The notes under the pieces are model-generated. The model was not told the DNA's origin, ran no database searches, and was given only the letters and a program-made list of their open reading frames with translations. The translations under genes and the position numbers were made by a program. DNA of 43,618 nucleotides from Ferrovum myxofaciens (lineage in GTDB: Bacteria; Pseudomonadota; Gammaproteobacteria; Burkholderiales; Ferrovaceae), in NCBI RefSeq assembly GCF_000735045.1, contig NZ_JPOQ01000015.1, positions 1 to 43,618 on the forward strand, written 5' to 3'. The stretch's first letter is position 1, and every line of letters begins with the position of its first letter. Of this stretch, positions 15,255 through 24,500 are shown piece by piece.

Positions 15255-15563
15255 ATGTCCATTCAAGAAATCATCGATCAACAGGTCAAAGGTCACACCG
15301 TCGTATTGTATATGAAGGGCAGTCCCGATTTTCCACAATGTGGGTTTTCCGCCAAGGCCGTCAGTCTGCTCCGCCAATCTGGGGTGCAGGACTTTTTCTC
15401 GGTGGACGTACTGCAAAACCCCGAGATTCGTCAGGGCATCAAATCCTATGCCAACTGGCCGACCATTCCCCAATTATATGTAAAGGGTGAGTTCGTCGGG
15501 GGATCGGACATCATGGACGAGTTGTTCCAGAGCGGAGAACTGAAGTCCCTTATGGCAGGTTGA
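15255..15563 (+). CDS. grxD: Monothiol glutaredoxin (Grx4 type)
   Basis: This 102-residue monothiol glutaredoxin has the CGFS active site (C29 in PQCGFS) and the family's KGSPDFPQCGFS, WPTIPQLYVKGEFVGG and DIMDEL motifs. With glutathione it binds and passes on [2Fe-2S] clusters. The length is standard. The ribosome binding site (CAGGAG) lies 7 bases before the ATG. It is divergent from the nuclease and converges on the unknown gene, with 14 bases between. In betaproteobacteria it usually follows prmC in the same direction; here one gene separates them and the strand is opposite. Confidence 0.95.
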   Translation: MSIQEIIDQQVKGHTVVLYMKGSPDFPQCGFSAKAVSLLRQSGVQDFFSVDVLQNPEIRQGIKSYANWPTIPQLYVKGEFVGGSDIMDELFQSGELKSLMAG

Positions 15564-15577
15564 TCGTTGGGGGAAAC

Positions 15578-16546
15578 TCAGTCGGGAACGGTCAGCGGGA
15601 CCAGCAGACCCGGGCAGGTGCCGCTTTGGCGGAAGGCCTCCAGGCGCCGGATGAAGGATTGGGTAGTTTTTGGCATGGGCGTGCGGGCACGTGAAATGTC
15701 GTTCAAAATTGCCCAACCTTGCGCCACCAGTTGCAATCCGTGCTCCTGGTGGCGCACCCGTTCGATATCCTCTGCAGAGGCCGAGGGCGGACGATAATGA
15801 ATGAGGTTTTCTCCTGCAACCACGAATTCCGGCCAGACCGTGAAGATCAGATCGTCGGTTTGAAGGGTTTCCACCTTGCGGTGGGCAGTTTCGATGGCGC
15901 ACCGGATGAGGGGTACAATCGCCGCAAAATCCCCATCCTCTTCAAAGCAACAGGTCAAGGCAGCGCCGATATGATCCACATCGCGCAGGGTGGACGCAAT
16001 TTTGAGATAACGGCTTTCAAAAAAGTCTTCCACCGGAATGGAGAATGCATGCAGGGGTTCGCCCCAGAGTTCGTCGATGCCTTCCTCGCCACTCCGATGC
16101 AGTACCAGACGGCCCAGGGTCAAGGCTTCCTGCAAACAGTTCCCGCATTCCCGCAGCAGGGCATTGTCTGAACGAATTTCCACGCCCAGCTCCTGGATTT
16201 CCACCAATTTGGCGATGATGTCCGAGGCTCGATTGAACAGGGCGCCCGCCAGCATGGCGCCATTGACTCGTTTGAGGGCGGGATCCAGGGCCGTTTCATA
16301 GGCATGGCGGGCCTGCTGCAGACGTACGCCGGAGATATTGATGCCATGCTCGACGTGGTTGAAAAGGCGCCGGGTCAACGCGGTGATCAGGTGGCGCTTG
16401 GCACTCAGCGTATTGGCCGGGGGTTGGTAGTAACGGATCCAGTAACCTTCGTAATATACCCGTTCCACGCCCTCGATGATTTTGCGCGTGCCCGGGAGCA
16501 GGGAAACCCGGCGGGTATCCGGAGAGGAGTTCGCTGGCCTGTCCAT
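15578..16546 (-). CDS. Conserved-looking protein of unknown function
   Basis: I do not recognise this 322-residue protein. The start at 16546 is chosen because AGGAAAGG lies 7 bases upstream; the frame extends to 16585 without a better site. It is soluble, has no signal peptide or membrane segment, and is mostly helical. Notable stretches are RVYYEGYWIRYYQPP near the N-terminus, LFNHVEHGIN, a Cys pair around ALTCCFEEDGDF, and FTVWPEFVV near the C-terminus. Codon use and GC resemble the neighbours. It lies downstream of prmC beyond a terminator, so it probably has its own promoter in 16550-16603. Confidence 0.65.
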   Translation of the reverse strand: MDRPANSSPDTRRVSLLPGTRKIIEGVERVYYEGYWIRYYQPPANTLSAKRHLITALTRRLFNHVEHGINISGVRLQQARHAYETALDPALKRVNGAMLAGALFNRASDIIAKLVEIQELGVEIRSDNALLRECGNCLQEALTLGRLVLHRSGEEGIDELWGEPLHAFSIPVEDFFESRYLKIASTLRDVDHIGAALTCCFEEDGDFAAIVPLIRCAIETAHRKVETLQTDDLIFTVWPEFVVAGENLIHYRPPSASAEDIERVRHQEHGLQLVAQGWAILNDISRARTPMPKTTQSFIRRLEAFRQSGTCPGLLVPLTVPD

Positions 16547-16603
16547 GAAAGTACCTTTCCTGAGGGTGATGAGGGAAGTCGGCATTCTAACGCTGGCCGT
16601 ATC

Positions 16604-16623
16604 AAAAAGGGAATGACCTTCCC
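16604..16623 (-). terminator. Intrinsic terminator after prmC
   Basis: On the minus strand GGGAA-GGTCA-TTCCC is followed directly by TTTTT. The stem is only 5 bp but GC-containing with a full U-run, and it lies 5 bases after the prmC stop. It would end the hemA-prfA-prmC transcript. Confidence 0.55.
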
Positions 16624-16627
16624 GTTC

Positions 16628-17455
16628 TCATGACCTTTGGCCTCCGGTCAGGCGCTCCAACCCGGCCAGATCGGTTCGGGTTGTGACCTGTGTAAACCCG
16701 GCCCGAAGGAAACAGGACCGGCAAAACTCGCCTTGATCGAAGCCATGCTCCACCCGCAATTTTCCTCCTGGTTTTAGCCAGAGAGGGGCCTGGGCAATGA
16801 TGTGCGCCAGATCTTCCGTGCCGCTGGGGCCGGCGGTCAGGGCCTGACGGGGTTCAAAGCGCAGGTCTCCCCGGTCCAGGTGGGGGTCGGCGGCGGCAAT
16901 GTAAGGCGGATTGGACAGGATCAGGTCAAAGGTTTCTCCCTTGGGCAAGGCCTCAAACCAATTTCCAAGATACCAGTTCAGAACCGGACCCGAAGAAGGA
17001 AGCAGACGGGCGGCATTTTCTTTGGCCAGGGCCAGGGCAGCAGCGGAATGGTCTGTGGCGCTGACTTGCCAGTGTGGGCGGTGGTATTGCAAGGACAGGG
17101 CGAGTGCGCCACTCCCGGTGCCCAGGTCGAGGCAGTGCAGGGATGCCGGGGGGGCGGAGGTTTCCAGTGCCCAGTCCACCAATTCTTCGGTTTCGGGCCG
17201 GGGAATCAGGACGGCGGGGGTGGTCAGGAAAGAGAGGCCATAAAACTCCCGTTCTCCCAGCAGGTAGGCCATGGGTTCCCCCCGTTGGCGGCGTGCCTGC
17301 AGGGCCTGGAAATGGGCGATTTCTTCTTCGCCGAGACAGCGTTCGGGCGCACTGATCAGAGTGGTGAGGGAGCATTGCAACACCGCCTGGAGGAGCAGAC
17401 GCACCTCGAGACGGGGCAGGGATCCTTCGAGTAGCAGGCTGGCCACGCTGACCAT
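16628..17455 (-). CDS. prmC: Release factor glutamine methyltransferase
   Basis: This 275-residue S-adenosylmethionine-dependent enzyme methylates the Gln of the GGQ motif in release factors. It shows the substrate-binding NPPY motif (N182-Y185), LDLGTGSGALAL for SAM binding and IPRPETEELVDW, the usual region before the catalytic domain. The start is 3 bases after the prfA stop, so it is the third gene of a hemA-prfA-prmC operon, next to its substrate's gene. Length and motifs are normal. Confidence 0.95.
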   Translation of the reverse strand: MVSVASLLLEGSLPRLEVRLLLQAVLQCSLTTLISAPERCLGEEEIAHFQALQARRQRGEPMAYLLGEREFYGLSFLTTPAVLIPRPETEELVDWALETSAPPASLHCLDLGTGSGALALSLQYHRPHWQVSATDHSAAALALAKENAARLLPSSGPVLNWYLGNWFEALPKGETFDLILSNPPYIAAADPHLDRGDLRFEPRQALTAGPSGTEDLAHIIAQAPLWLKPGGKLRVEHGFDQGEFCRSCFLRAGFTQVTTRTDLAGLERLTGGQRS

Positions 17456-17458
17456 GGA

Positions 17459-18547
17459 TTATTCGGAGGGTTCTGCCAAACCGGCCAGTAAATCTGCCTG
17501 ATGTTCGGTCATCAGGGTTTCGGTCAACTCAAACAGGTCGCCGTCCATCAGGGCTTCGATTTTGTAGAGGGTCAGATTGATGCGGTGATCGGTAATGCGC
17601 CCCTGGGGAAAGTTGTAGGTACGGATGCGTTCGGACCGGTCGCCACTGCCGATCAGGGAGCGGCGAGTGGCAGCGACCTGGGCATGCTGTTCCCGTTCCT
17701 GTTTGTCCCGCAACCGTGCGGCCAGCACGGCCAGAGCCTGAGCCTTGTTCTTGTGCTGGCTGCGGCCGTCCTGGCATTCCACCACCAACCCGGTGGGCAG
17801 ATGGGTGATGCGCACCGCCGAATCGGTCTTGTTGATGTGTTGCCCCCCTGCTCCGCTGGCCCGGAACGTGTCGATGCGCAAGTCTGCGGGATTGAGGGCG
17901 ATTTCCCCCACTTCATCGGCTTCCGGCAGAACGGCAACGGTACAGGCCGAGGTATGGATGCGTCCCTGGGTTTCGGTGGCAGGGACCCGTTGAACGCGGT
18001 GCCCTCCCGACTCGAATTTGAAGCGCGAATAGGCGCCCGCTCCCTCGATGCGAAAGATGATTTCCTTGAACCCTCCCATTTCTCCGGGATTGTGGGAAAT
18101 GATCTCGGTGCGCCAGCCCAGTCGTTCGGAAAATCGGGAATACATGCGAAACAGATCACCGGCAAACAGTGCAGATTCATCGCCGCCGGTGCCGGCCCGG
18201 ATTTCCAGAAAAATATTTCGCCCATCGTTGGGGTCGCGGGGCAACAGGGCTGTTTGAATGGCTGCTTCCAACTGTTCGAGACGGCGTTTGCCCTGTTCGG
18301 TTTCTTCGTCGGCAAAATGACGCCATTCGGGATCTTCCTGTCCCAGCGTGGCGGCAGCTTCCATATCCGCGAGGGTATGCCGGTAGGCATCGTACAGTTC
18401 CACCACCGGTACCAGTTCGGCGCGTTCGCGCGTCAATTTTCGGTACTGGTCCAGTTGTTGTGTGACATCCGGGGCCTGGAGGCAGTGATCCAGTTCGATC
18501 AGGCGCGTGCGCAGGGTTTCCAGGCGGTGCAGCAATGAATCTTTCAC
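17459..18547 (-). CDS. prfA: Peptide chain release factor 1
   Basis: This 362-residue release factor ends translation at UAA and UAG. The GGQ motif (234-236, [15 protein letters not shown]) triggers peptide release, and the Gln is the PrmC target. The start is GTG 18547, which overlaps the hemA stop as GTGA and gives the expected [13 protein letters not shown]-terminus; the frame is open further upstream inside hemA but that part is not RF1-like. [15 protein letters not shown] near the C-terminus is typical. The operon coupling is tight on both sides. Confidence 0.96.
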   Translation of the reverse strand: MKDSLLHRLETLRTRLIELDHCLQAPDVTQQLDQYRKLTRERAELVPVVELYDAYRHTLADMEAAATLGQEDPEWRHFADEETEQGKRRLEQLEAAIQTALLPRDPNDGRNIFLEIRAGTGGDESALFAGDLFRMYSRFSERLGWRTEIISHNPGEMGGFKEIIFRIEGAGAYSRFKFESGGHRVQRVPATETQGRIHTSACTVAVLPEADEVGEIALNPADLRIDTFRASGAGGQHINKTDSAVRITHLPTGLVVECQDGRSQHKNKAQALAVLAARLRDKQEREQHAQVAATRRSLIGSGDRSERIRTYNFPQGRITDHRINLTLYKIEALMDGDLFELTETLMTEHQADLLAGLAEPSE

Positions 18548-19812
18548 GCGGGGTTCTCGGGAAATAAATGGCGAATGGCATCCACCAGTGACTGGCGGGT
18601 AGAGCCGCGCGTCTGGTTGAGGGCTTGAACCGGATGATGGAGCCACTTGTTCATCAAACTTTGGGATAACTGTTCCATGACCTTGGTGGGTTCGTCTCCC
18701 CGGTTCAGGGCGCGCAGTGCCTTTTCCAGTTCCAGTTGGCGGTAGTGCTCCGCCTGTTCGCGCAGGGAACGGATGGTGGGTACCACGCTGCGGGCCGCAA
18801 TCCAGCCCAGAAAGTCTTCCACATGCCGGGTAATGATGGATTCGGCCTCCTCCACGGCCAACTGGCGCGAATCCTTGTTTTCCTGGGTGACCTTGCCCAG
18901 ATCATCCACCGTATACAGGAAGACATCCTCCAGGCGCGCGACTTCAGGTTCGATGTCGCGGGGGACGGCCAGATCGATCATGACCATGGGGCGATGTTTG
19001 CGTTCCCGCAGCGCCCGTTCCACCATGCCCTTGCCGATCAGGGGCAGGTGACTGGCAGTGGAAGACACGATCACATCGTGCTGGGCGAGGGCCAGGGGAA
19101 GTTCGCTCAGGGGGAGGTAACGCCCTCCGAGTTGTTGGGCCAGGGCCTGACCCCGTTCGGGGGAACGGTTGGCGATGGTGACGGCACGGGGATGGCGTGC
19201 CAGAAAATAGGTCGCCACCAGTTCGATCATCTCCCCCGCACCGATGAACAGAACCTGTTGCTCGTTCATGGGACCCAGTACGTCGGCGCTCAATTTGAGC
19301 GCCGCTGCAGCCAGGGAGACGGTCCGTTCCCCAATGCCGGTTTGACTGCGCACCGCCTTGGCCACGGAGAAGGTGCTTTGAAACATTTTATTGAGCAGAG
19401 GGCCCAGGGTTCCGGCCTCATCGGCCAGGCGGACCGCCTGTTTAACCTGTCCCAAAATCTGGGTTTCACCCAATACCATGGAATCCAGGCCGGAAGCCAC
19501 ACGAAAAGCATGATGGGCAGCGGCACTGCCGTCGAGGTGGTACAAATATTGGGACAGGTCGAAACCCGTCAACTCATGATGATCCGCCAGCCAGTCGGCC
19601 ACCGTTTCCGGATGGGGGGTTTTGCAATAAATTTCCGTGCGGTTGCAGGTGGACAGGATTACCGCTTCCTCGGCGGGGGTGGCATAGAGCAAGGCACTCA
19701 GGGCCGGTTGCAGGCGTTCCCGCGGGAAGGCTACTCGTTCGCGTACTGCCACCGGTGCGGTCTGGTGGTTCAGGCCGAAGGCATGGAGTTGATGAGCAGA
19801 GGAATCAGACAA
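18544..19812 (-). CDS. hemA: Glutamyl-tRNA reductase
   Basis: This 422-residue enzyme reduces glutamyl-tRNA with NADPH to glutamate-1-semialdehyde, the first committed step of tetrapyrrole synthesis by the C5 pathway. The catalytic Cys is C56 in [11 protein letters not shown]. Other motifs are [17 protein letters not shown], the NADPH fold around [13 protein letters not shown], and the C-terminal dimerisation helices. It heads the hemA-prfA-prmC operon, an arrangement seen widely in proteobacteria. A good sigma-70 promoter lies just upstream. Confidence 0.96.
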   Translation of the reverse strand: MSDSSAHQLHAFGLNHQTAPVAVRERVAFPRERLQPALSALLYATPAEEAVILSTCNRTEIYCKTPHPETVADWLADHHELTGFDLSQYLYHLDGSAAAHHAFRVASGLDSMVLGETQILGQVKQAVRLADEAGTLGPLLNKMFQSTFSVAKAVRSQTGIGERTVSLAAAALKLSADVLGPMNEQQVLFIGAGEMIELVATYFLARHPRAVTIANRSPERGQALAQQLGGRYLPLSELPLALAQHDVIVSSTASHLPLIGKGMVERALRERKHRPMVMIDLAVPRDIEPEVARLEDVFLYTVDDLGKVTQENKDSRQLAVEEAESIITRHVEDFLGWIAARSVVPTIRSLREQAEHYRQLELEKALRALNRGDEPTKVMEQLSQSLMNKWLHHPVQALNQTRGSTRQSLVDAIRHLFPENPA

Positions 19813-19844
19813 GGGCGTTCCCGGAATCCTGATAGTAACCGTGC

Positions 19845-19873
19845 ATTATAACTGTTCCCGACTTTCTGGTCAG
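19845..19873 (-). promoter_or_regulatory. Sigma-70 promoter of hemA
   Basis: On the minus strand CTGACC, 17 bases and TATAAT give a perfect -10 and a 4/6 -35 at ideal spacing, with the start site about 26 bases before the hemA ATG. The -35 overlaps the last codons of mltA. Confidence 0.55.
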
Positions 19874-21120
19874 TGCGCCGCAGGCGGTTGCACGCCGTGC
19901 GGATAAAGTAACCAAAGTTGCCCTGCCTGTTTCATGTGTCCGGCCGCTTCTTCGGCCTCGACTCCAAAGCCCCAGAAAAAATCTGCGCGGACCGCACCAC
20001 GAATGGCGCCTCCTGTGTCCTGGGCCATCATCAGTCGATCCAGGGGCTGGTTTCGGCCTGGCCAGGTGGTGCTCAGAAAGACGGGCGCGCCTAGGGGAAT
20101 AACCTGGGTATCCACCGCCAGGCTGGCCTGACCGGTCAGAGGAACGCCCAGGGTTCCCAGGGGGCCGGGCAGGTCCGGCGGAAGCAGACGAAAAAAAACG
20201 AAACTGGGGTTTTGGTTCAGCACGGCCTGGAGATCCTGGGGGTGTGACCGCGCCCAGGCTTCGATGCCCTGCATCGAAGCCTGGGCCAGGGATAATTGTC
20301 CCTGTTCCATCAGATAGCGGGCAATGGAACGAAACGGATGGCCATTTTGATCCGCATACCCCACATGCAGCCGTCGTCCGTCTCGCAACTGGACCACCCC
20401 GGACCCCTGAATCTGGAGGAAGAACAATTTGACCGGGTTGTCGACCCAGAGAAGTTCGTGACCGGTCAGGGGCCCATCCTCGAGGTCGATCTCGGCGCGG
20501 GAGAAATACGGGACCACCCGGTTGCCCACCAGTCGTCCGCGCAGGTGCCGTCCCTTGAGGTCGGGGGCCAGGTCGCCCAGATCGATGGTCAGCAGATCTG
20601 GCGGTGGGCCATAGAGAGGAAAACGGTAGACTGCGGTACGCGTCAGACTGCCCTGCAGAAGGGGTTCGTAATAACCGGTGATCAGACCCTGAGGGGATTC
20701 GTCCGGGTTGAGGATCTGCCAGGGGTCAAAGGAATGTTCGAAGAACCGACGCATGGTGAGGGCATCAAAGGGGCCCAGGGCAGTGGCCTGTTGGCAGAGG
20801 GAGGTCCAGGGTGCATCCTGGGACAGGCGGGTGCAACTTTCCAGAAAGGCATTCCAGGTGGCCGGACTGAGCCCACTGTCCCAGTGGGGTAACTGGCTGA
20901 AATCCGTACGGACCAGGTGTCCTGGCGGGGGCAGCGCAAGGTTTTCCGCCGGGGTTGAGACGGTTTTTACCGGTTGGGGGCAGGCTGGAGAGACGGGCGC
21001 GCAGACACCGGGCCGGGGCGCGGAGGCGGCAGATTGTGGGGCAGGAGGCGGGGTGGCACAGCCTGCCAGCAGGAACGGAACCAGAATACAGGCAGAAATC
21101 AGAAGGCGCGTCATGCGCAT
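19870..21120 (-). CDS. mltA: Membrane-bound lytic murein transglycosylase A
   Basis: This 416-residue outer-membrane lipoprotein has lipobox LLAGC (C21). It cleaves peptidoglycan glycan strands to 1,6-anhydro products. MltA signatures include FEHSFDPWQ, GLITGYYEPLLQGS, and the 3D-type C-terminal region QDTGGAIRGAVRADFFWG, which holds the catalytic Asp. A Pro/Ala-rich linker follows the lipid anchor. It is divergent from rpe, as in many betaproteobacteria where apaG lies between; apaG is missing here. Confidence 0.93.
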   Translation of the reverse strand: MRMTRLLISACILVPFLLAGCATPPPAPQSAASAPRPGVCAPVSPACPQPVKTVSTPAENLALPPPGHLVRTDFSQLPHWDSGLSPATWNAFLESCTRLSQDAPWTSLCQQATALGPFDALTMRRFFEHSFDPWQILNPDESPQGLITGYYEPLLQGSLTRTAVYRFPLYGPPPDLLTIDLGDLAPDLKGRHLRGRLVGNRVVPYFSRAEIDLEDGPLTGHELLWVDNPVKLFFLQIQGSGVVQLRDGRRLHVGYADQNGHPFRSIARYLMEQGQLSLAQASMQGIEAWARSHPQDLQAVLNQNPSFVFFRLLPPDLPGPLGTLGVPLTGQASLAVDTQVIPLGAPVFLSTTWPGRNQPLDRLMMAQDTGGAIRGAVRADFFWGFGVEAEEAAGHMKQAGQLWLLYPHGVQPPAAH

Positions 21121-21203
21121 AGCGTACCATTACCGGGCTTCGGCCTGTTAGAATGTCATCACTTTAATCCGTTTCCGTGAATCAAATTCCAAGGAGTTCC
21201 GTC

Positions 21204-21863
21204 ATGACCTTTCGCATTGCCCCCAGTATTCTCTCCGCCGACTTTGCCCGTTTGGGGGAGGAGATATCCCAGGTGATGGCCGCCGGTGCAGACATCGTTC
21301 ATTTTGATGTCATGGATAACCACTATGTACCCAACCTGACCATCGGCCCCCTGGTGTGTTCGGCCATCCGACCCTATACCCAGGCGCCCATCGATGTCCA
21401 TCTGATGGTCAAGCCGGTGGACCGCATCATTCCGGACTTTGCCAAAGCGGGGGCCAATATCATCAGTTTTCATCCGGAGGCTTCGGAGCATGTGGACCGC
21501 ACCCTGCAATTGATTCGTGATCAGGGGTGCAAGGCGGGTCTGGTGTTCAATCCGGCGACTCCGCTCAATTATCTGGATCATGTCATGGACAAGGTGGATC
21601 TGATTCTGATCATGTCGGTCAACCCAGGTTTTGGCGGGCAATCCTTCATTCCTTCGGCGCTCGATAAATTGCGCGAAGCGCGTCAGCGCATTACCGCCAG
21701 CGGACGGGATATCTGGCTCGAAGTCGACGGCGGGGTCAAGGTGGACAACATTCGCGCCGTGGCCGAGGCAGGCGCGGACACCTTTGTGGCGGGTTCGGCC
21801 ATTTTCAACACCAAAGATTACAAGGCCACCATCGATGCGATGCGTGCCGAACTGGCCCGATGA
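21204..21863 (+). CDS. rpe: Ribulose-phosphate 3-epimerase
   Basis: This 219-residue TIM-barrel enzyme interconverts ribulose-5-phosphate and xylulose-5-phosphate. Motifs: [33 protein letters not shown] with metal-binding His and Asp, VDVHLMV-type segment, [13 protein letters not shown] and the phosphate-binding VDGGVK and AGSAIF. I chose ATG 21204, which has AAGGAG 8 bases upstream; a GTG at 21177 would add nine residues. The last codon overlaps the trpE start. The phosphoglycolate phosphatase gene usually found between rpe and trpE is absent. Confidence 0.95.
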   Translation: MTFRIAPSILSADFARLGEEISQVMAAGADIVHFDVMDNHYVPNLTIGPLVCSAIRPYTQAPIDVHLMVKPVDRIIPDFAKAGANIISFHPEASEHVDRTLQLIRDQGCKAGLVFNPATPLNYLDHVMDKVDLILIMSVNPGFGGQSFIPSALDKLREARQRITASGRDIWLEVDGGVKVDNIRAVAEAGADTFVAGSAIFNTKDYKATIDAMRAELAR

Positions 21864-23335
21864 CTGAAACGGCATTTGCGGAAGGAGGGGAAGCCGGATT
21901 TAACCTGATTCCCCTGGTACGGACGGTTCCTGCCGATCTCGAAACCCCGCTGGCGGTTTACGCCAAATTGGCAAACCGTCCTTTTTCGTTCCTGCTGGAG
22001 TCGGTACAGGGGGGGGAACGTTTCGGTCGTTTCTCCTTCGTGGGATTGCCCGCCCGAACCCGTTTGCAGGTAACCGGTTACCGGGTGGAAGTGATCACGG
22101 AGGGGGTCGTGGTGGAAACCGTGGAATGTCCGGATCCGCTGGTTTTCATTCAGGACTTCATCGATCGGTACAAGGCCGCGCCTGCGCCGGATCTGCCCCG
22201 CTTCCACGGGGGCGTGGCCGGATATTTTGGTTACGATATCGTGCGTTATATCGAACCTCGCCTGTCCGGCGGCTGGAAACCCGATGACGTTGGCGTGCCC
22301 GACATTCTGCTGTTATTGACCACGGAACTGGCAGTCATCGATAACCTGTCCGGACTCCTGCATCTCATCGTGTATGTGGATCCCGGTCTCCCGGAGGCAC
22401 GGGCGCGGGGAGAAGCACGTTTGGCGGAATTGCAGGAAGCCTTGCGGGCGGGGGTCCGTTTGCCGGAACCTGCGCCGGATAACCTGATGACTCCCTTGTC
22501 GGATATGTCTCCGGACCAGCATCGGCACATGGTGGAGCGGGCCAAGGCTTATATCGAGGCGGGGGATGTCATGCAGGTGGTACTCAGCCGGCGGATGTGC
22601 CAATCCTTCGAGACTTCGGCGCTGTCCCTGTATCGCTCATTGCGTCGATTGAATCCCTCACCTTACCTGTTCTACTACGATTTTGGAGAGTTTCAGGTGG
22701 TGGGTGCCTCGCCTGAAATTCTGGTCCGCCTGTGTGCCGGCGAGGTGACGGTTCGTCCCATTGCAGGGACGCGTCCGCGCGGTAAAGATTCCGTGGAAGA
22801 TGAAGTTCTGGCCCGGGAACTCCTGCAGGACCCCAAGGAAATTGCTGAACATCTCATGCTCATGGATCTGGGGCGCAACGATGTGGGTCGGATTGCCCAG
22901 ACGGGTTCGGTGAAGGTGACCGAAAACATGACCATTGAACGTTACTCCCATGTCATGCACATCGTTTCCAACGTGGTGGGACGTCTGCGTCCGGGAATGC
23001 GGGCGCTGGATGTGTTACGCGCCACCTTCCCGGCGGGCACCCTGTCCGGTGCCCCCAAGGTTCGGGCCATGGAAATCATCGACGAACTGGAATCCACGCG
23101 CCGGGGGATTTATGGCGGTGCAGTGGGGTATCTGGGGTTTGATGGCAACATGGACATGGCTATTGCCATTCGCACGGCAGTCATTGCCCGGGGGCAACTC
23201 TGGGTTCAATCTGGCGGCGGCATCGTGGCGGATTCGGACCCCGCGGCGGAGTGGCAGGAAACGGTCAACAAGGCCCGTGCCGTGGTGCGGGCGGCTGAAC
23301 TGGTACAGTCGGGAGAATTTGACTCTCACCGTTGA
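21860..23335 (+). CDS. trpE: Anthranilate synthase component I
   Basis: This 491-residue subunit converts chorismate to anthranilate using ammonia from TrpG. The N-terminal FLLES motif, part of the tryptophan feedback site, is intact. Catalytic motifs include [49 protein letters not shown] and [10 protein letters not shown]. It overlaps rpe (ATGA, 21860-21863). TrpG, trpD and trpC usually follow, but here a LOG-family gene comes next, so trpGDC must be elsewhere. A G8 run at 22009-22016 is in frame. Confidence 0.95.
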   Translation: MTETAFAEGGEAGFNLIPLVRTVPADLETPLAVYAKLANRPFSFLLESVQGGERFGRFSFVGLPARTRLQVTGYRVEVITEGVVVETVECPDPLVFIQDFIDRYKAAPAPDLPRFHGGVAGYFGYDIVRYIEPRLSGGWKPDDVGVPDILLLLTTELAVIDNLSGLLHLIVYVDPGLPEARARGEARLAELQEALRAGVRLPEPAPDNLMTPLSDMSPDQHRHMVERAKAYIEAGDVMQVVLSRRMCQSFETSALSLYRSLRRLNPSPYLFYYDFGEFQVVGASPEILVRLCAGEVTVRPIAGTRPRGKDSVEDEVLARELLQDPKEIAEHLMLMDLGRNDVGRIAQTGSVKVTENMTIERYSHVMHIVSNVVGRLRPGMRALDVLRATFPAGTLSGAPKVRAMEIIDELESTRRGIYGGAVGYLGFDGNMDMAIAIRTAVIARGQLWVQSGGGIVADSDPAAEWQETVNKARAVVRAAELVQSGEFDSHR

Positions 23336-23359
23336 TCTATAACCCTCAGGAGACCCTGG

Positions 23360-24304
23360 ATGAAACGCCCTTATCCGCATATTCCCACCCCTCCCGATCC
23401 CCTGCGCCGCAAGCAACCCCTGCCCTGGTCCCACCCCAAAAGAGATCCTGGGGATCTTCAACTGGAACAACGTCTGAAAGCGATCCTCGAACATTCTTCC
23501 TATCGGGAACCGGACGAGGACACGGACTTCATCCAGTCCGAATCTGCGCGCGGTGTGCGGCTTCAACTGGATTACGCCAAGGCAGAACAGGGCATGCACG
23601 ACCAGGGCATCGAGCGGTGTATCGTGGTGTTTGGCAGCACCCGTCTGCGTGAACCCGCCGTGGCGGGAGACGAGTTGAAACGGATCATGGCGCAATGCCT
23701 GCAGGCGCCGGACGATCCCCAATTGGAACGGGAACGGCGTTTGGCCGAAAATCGTCTGTCCCTGGCGCGCTATTACGAGGTAGGGCGGGAATTGGGGCGG
23801 CTGGTGGGGAAGGTTGGAAACGATGCGGGGGGGGGCCGTCTGGTGGTGATGACCGGGGGAGGGCCCGGCGCCATGGAAGCGGCCAATCGCGGTGCCTTTG
23901 AGGAGGGGGCGCCTTCCATCGGGTTGAACATAACGCTGCCGCGTGAACAATTTCCCAATCCGTATATCACGCCGGGATTGTGTTTTCAGTTCCATTATTT
24001 TTCCATGCGGAAACTTCATTTCATGAAACGTGCGGTGGCTATTGTGGCGCTGCCCGGCGGTTACGGTACGTTGGACGAGTTATTTGGCGCTCTGACCCTG
24101 ATTCAGACCCGCAAGGTGGCGCCGATTCCGGTCGTCCTCGTGGGCGAAGCCTACTGGCGTCGGGTGTTCGACGCAGAATACATGCTGGATCAGGGGCATA
24201 TCGATGCGGAAGATCTGGACCTGTATTGGTACGCAGAAACTGCTGCCGAGGCATGGGAAGGCATTCAACTTTGGCATCGGGAAAATGGCAGTGCATTGAT
24301 TTGA
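23360..24304 (+). CDS. LOG-family (TIGR00730-type) nucleotide-processing protein
   Basis: This 314-residue protein has the two LOG signatures, GGGPGAMEAANRGA and PGGYGTLDELF, which form the active site of nucleoside-5'-monophosphate phosphoribohydrolases (cytokinin-type or general nucleotide cleavage). An N-terminal extension of about 90 residues precedes the Rossmann core, making it longer than the short LOG proteins. A G9 run at 23827-23835 is in frame. The start has CAGGAG upstream and lies 24 bases after trpE, so it may be read from the same transcript. The true substrate is unknown. Confidence 0.85.
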   Translation: MKRPYPHIPTPPDPLRRKQPLPWSHPKRDPGDLQLEQRLKAILEHSSYREPDEDTDFIQSESARGVRLQLDYAKAEQGMHDQGIERCIVVFGSTRLREPAVAGDELKRIMAQCLQAPDDPQLERERRLAENRLSLARYYEVGRELGRLVGKVGNDAGGGRLVVMTGGGPGAMEAANRGAFEEGAPSIGLNITLPREQFPNPYITPGLCFQFHYFSMRKLHFMKRAVAIVALPGGYGTLDELFGALTLIQTRKVAPIPVVLVGEAYWRRVFDAEYMLDQGHIDAEDLDLYWYAETAAEAWEGIQLWHRENGSALI

Positions 24305-24359
24305 AAAAATATGCTAAATTTAAAGGAAATTTTTCCGATAAGGAATTAGAGATGGGAGT

Positions 24360-24388
24360 TTTACAAATTTTTTTTGCTTTATGACAAT
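24360..24388 (+). promoter_or_regulatory. Possible sigma-70 promoter of galE-pel operon
   Basis: TTTACA (24360-24365), 17 bases, and GACAAT (24383-24388) make a reasonable promoter, with an A/T-rich spacer and a start near 24395. It is the best candidate in the 196-base gap before galE. TATAAA at 24388 is an alternative -10 with poorer -35 spacing. Confidence 0.4.
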
Positions 24389-24391
24389 ATA

Positions 24392-24476
24392 AAACAGCAG
24401 TTTTTGATTACCATGCGTCTTGGTATTTCGGAACGGACGGCTGTTTCTTAGAAAAATATCATGAGCAATTCATGAT
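24392..24476 (+). promoter_or_regulatory. Structured leader upstream of galE-pel
   Basis: AAACAGC (24392-24398) pairs with GCTGTTT (24440-24446) to close a loop that itself contains a hairpin, TACCA/TGGTA (24409-24413 with 24421-24425). A second perfect hairpin or operator follows: ATCATGA-GCAAT-TCATGAT (24458-24476), just before the G-rich ribosome binding region of galE. I do not recognise a known riboswitch, and it does not resemble the c-di-GMP-I consensus. It could be a protein-binding or folding control element for the Pel operon. Confidence 0.4.
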
Positions 24477-24500
24477 GGGGGAGAAGTAGGGGGAGTAGGG

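Noticed and set aside
24300-24420. CRISPR or tandem repeats in the A/T-rich stretch before galE
   Set aside because: No repeated units with regular spacing are seen; the stretch is simply A/T-rich.
24392-24446. c-di-GMP-I riboswitch ahead of pel
   Set aside because: The leader is structured, but I see none of the conserved GEMM core bases; only a generic structured leader is reported.
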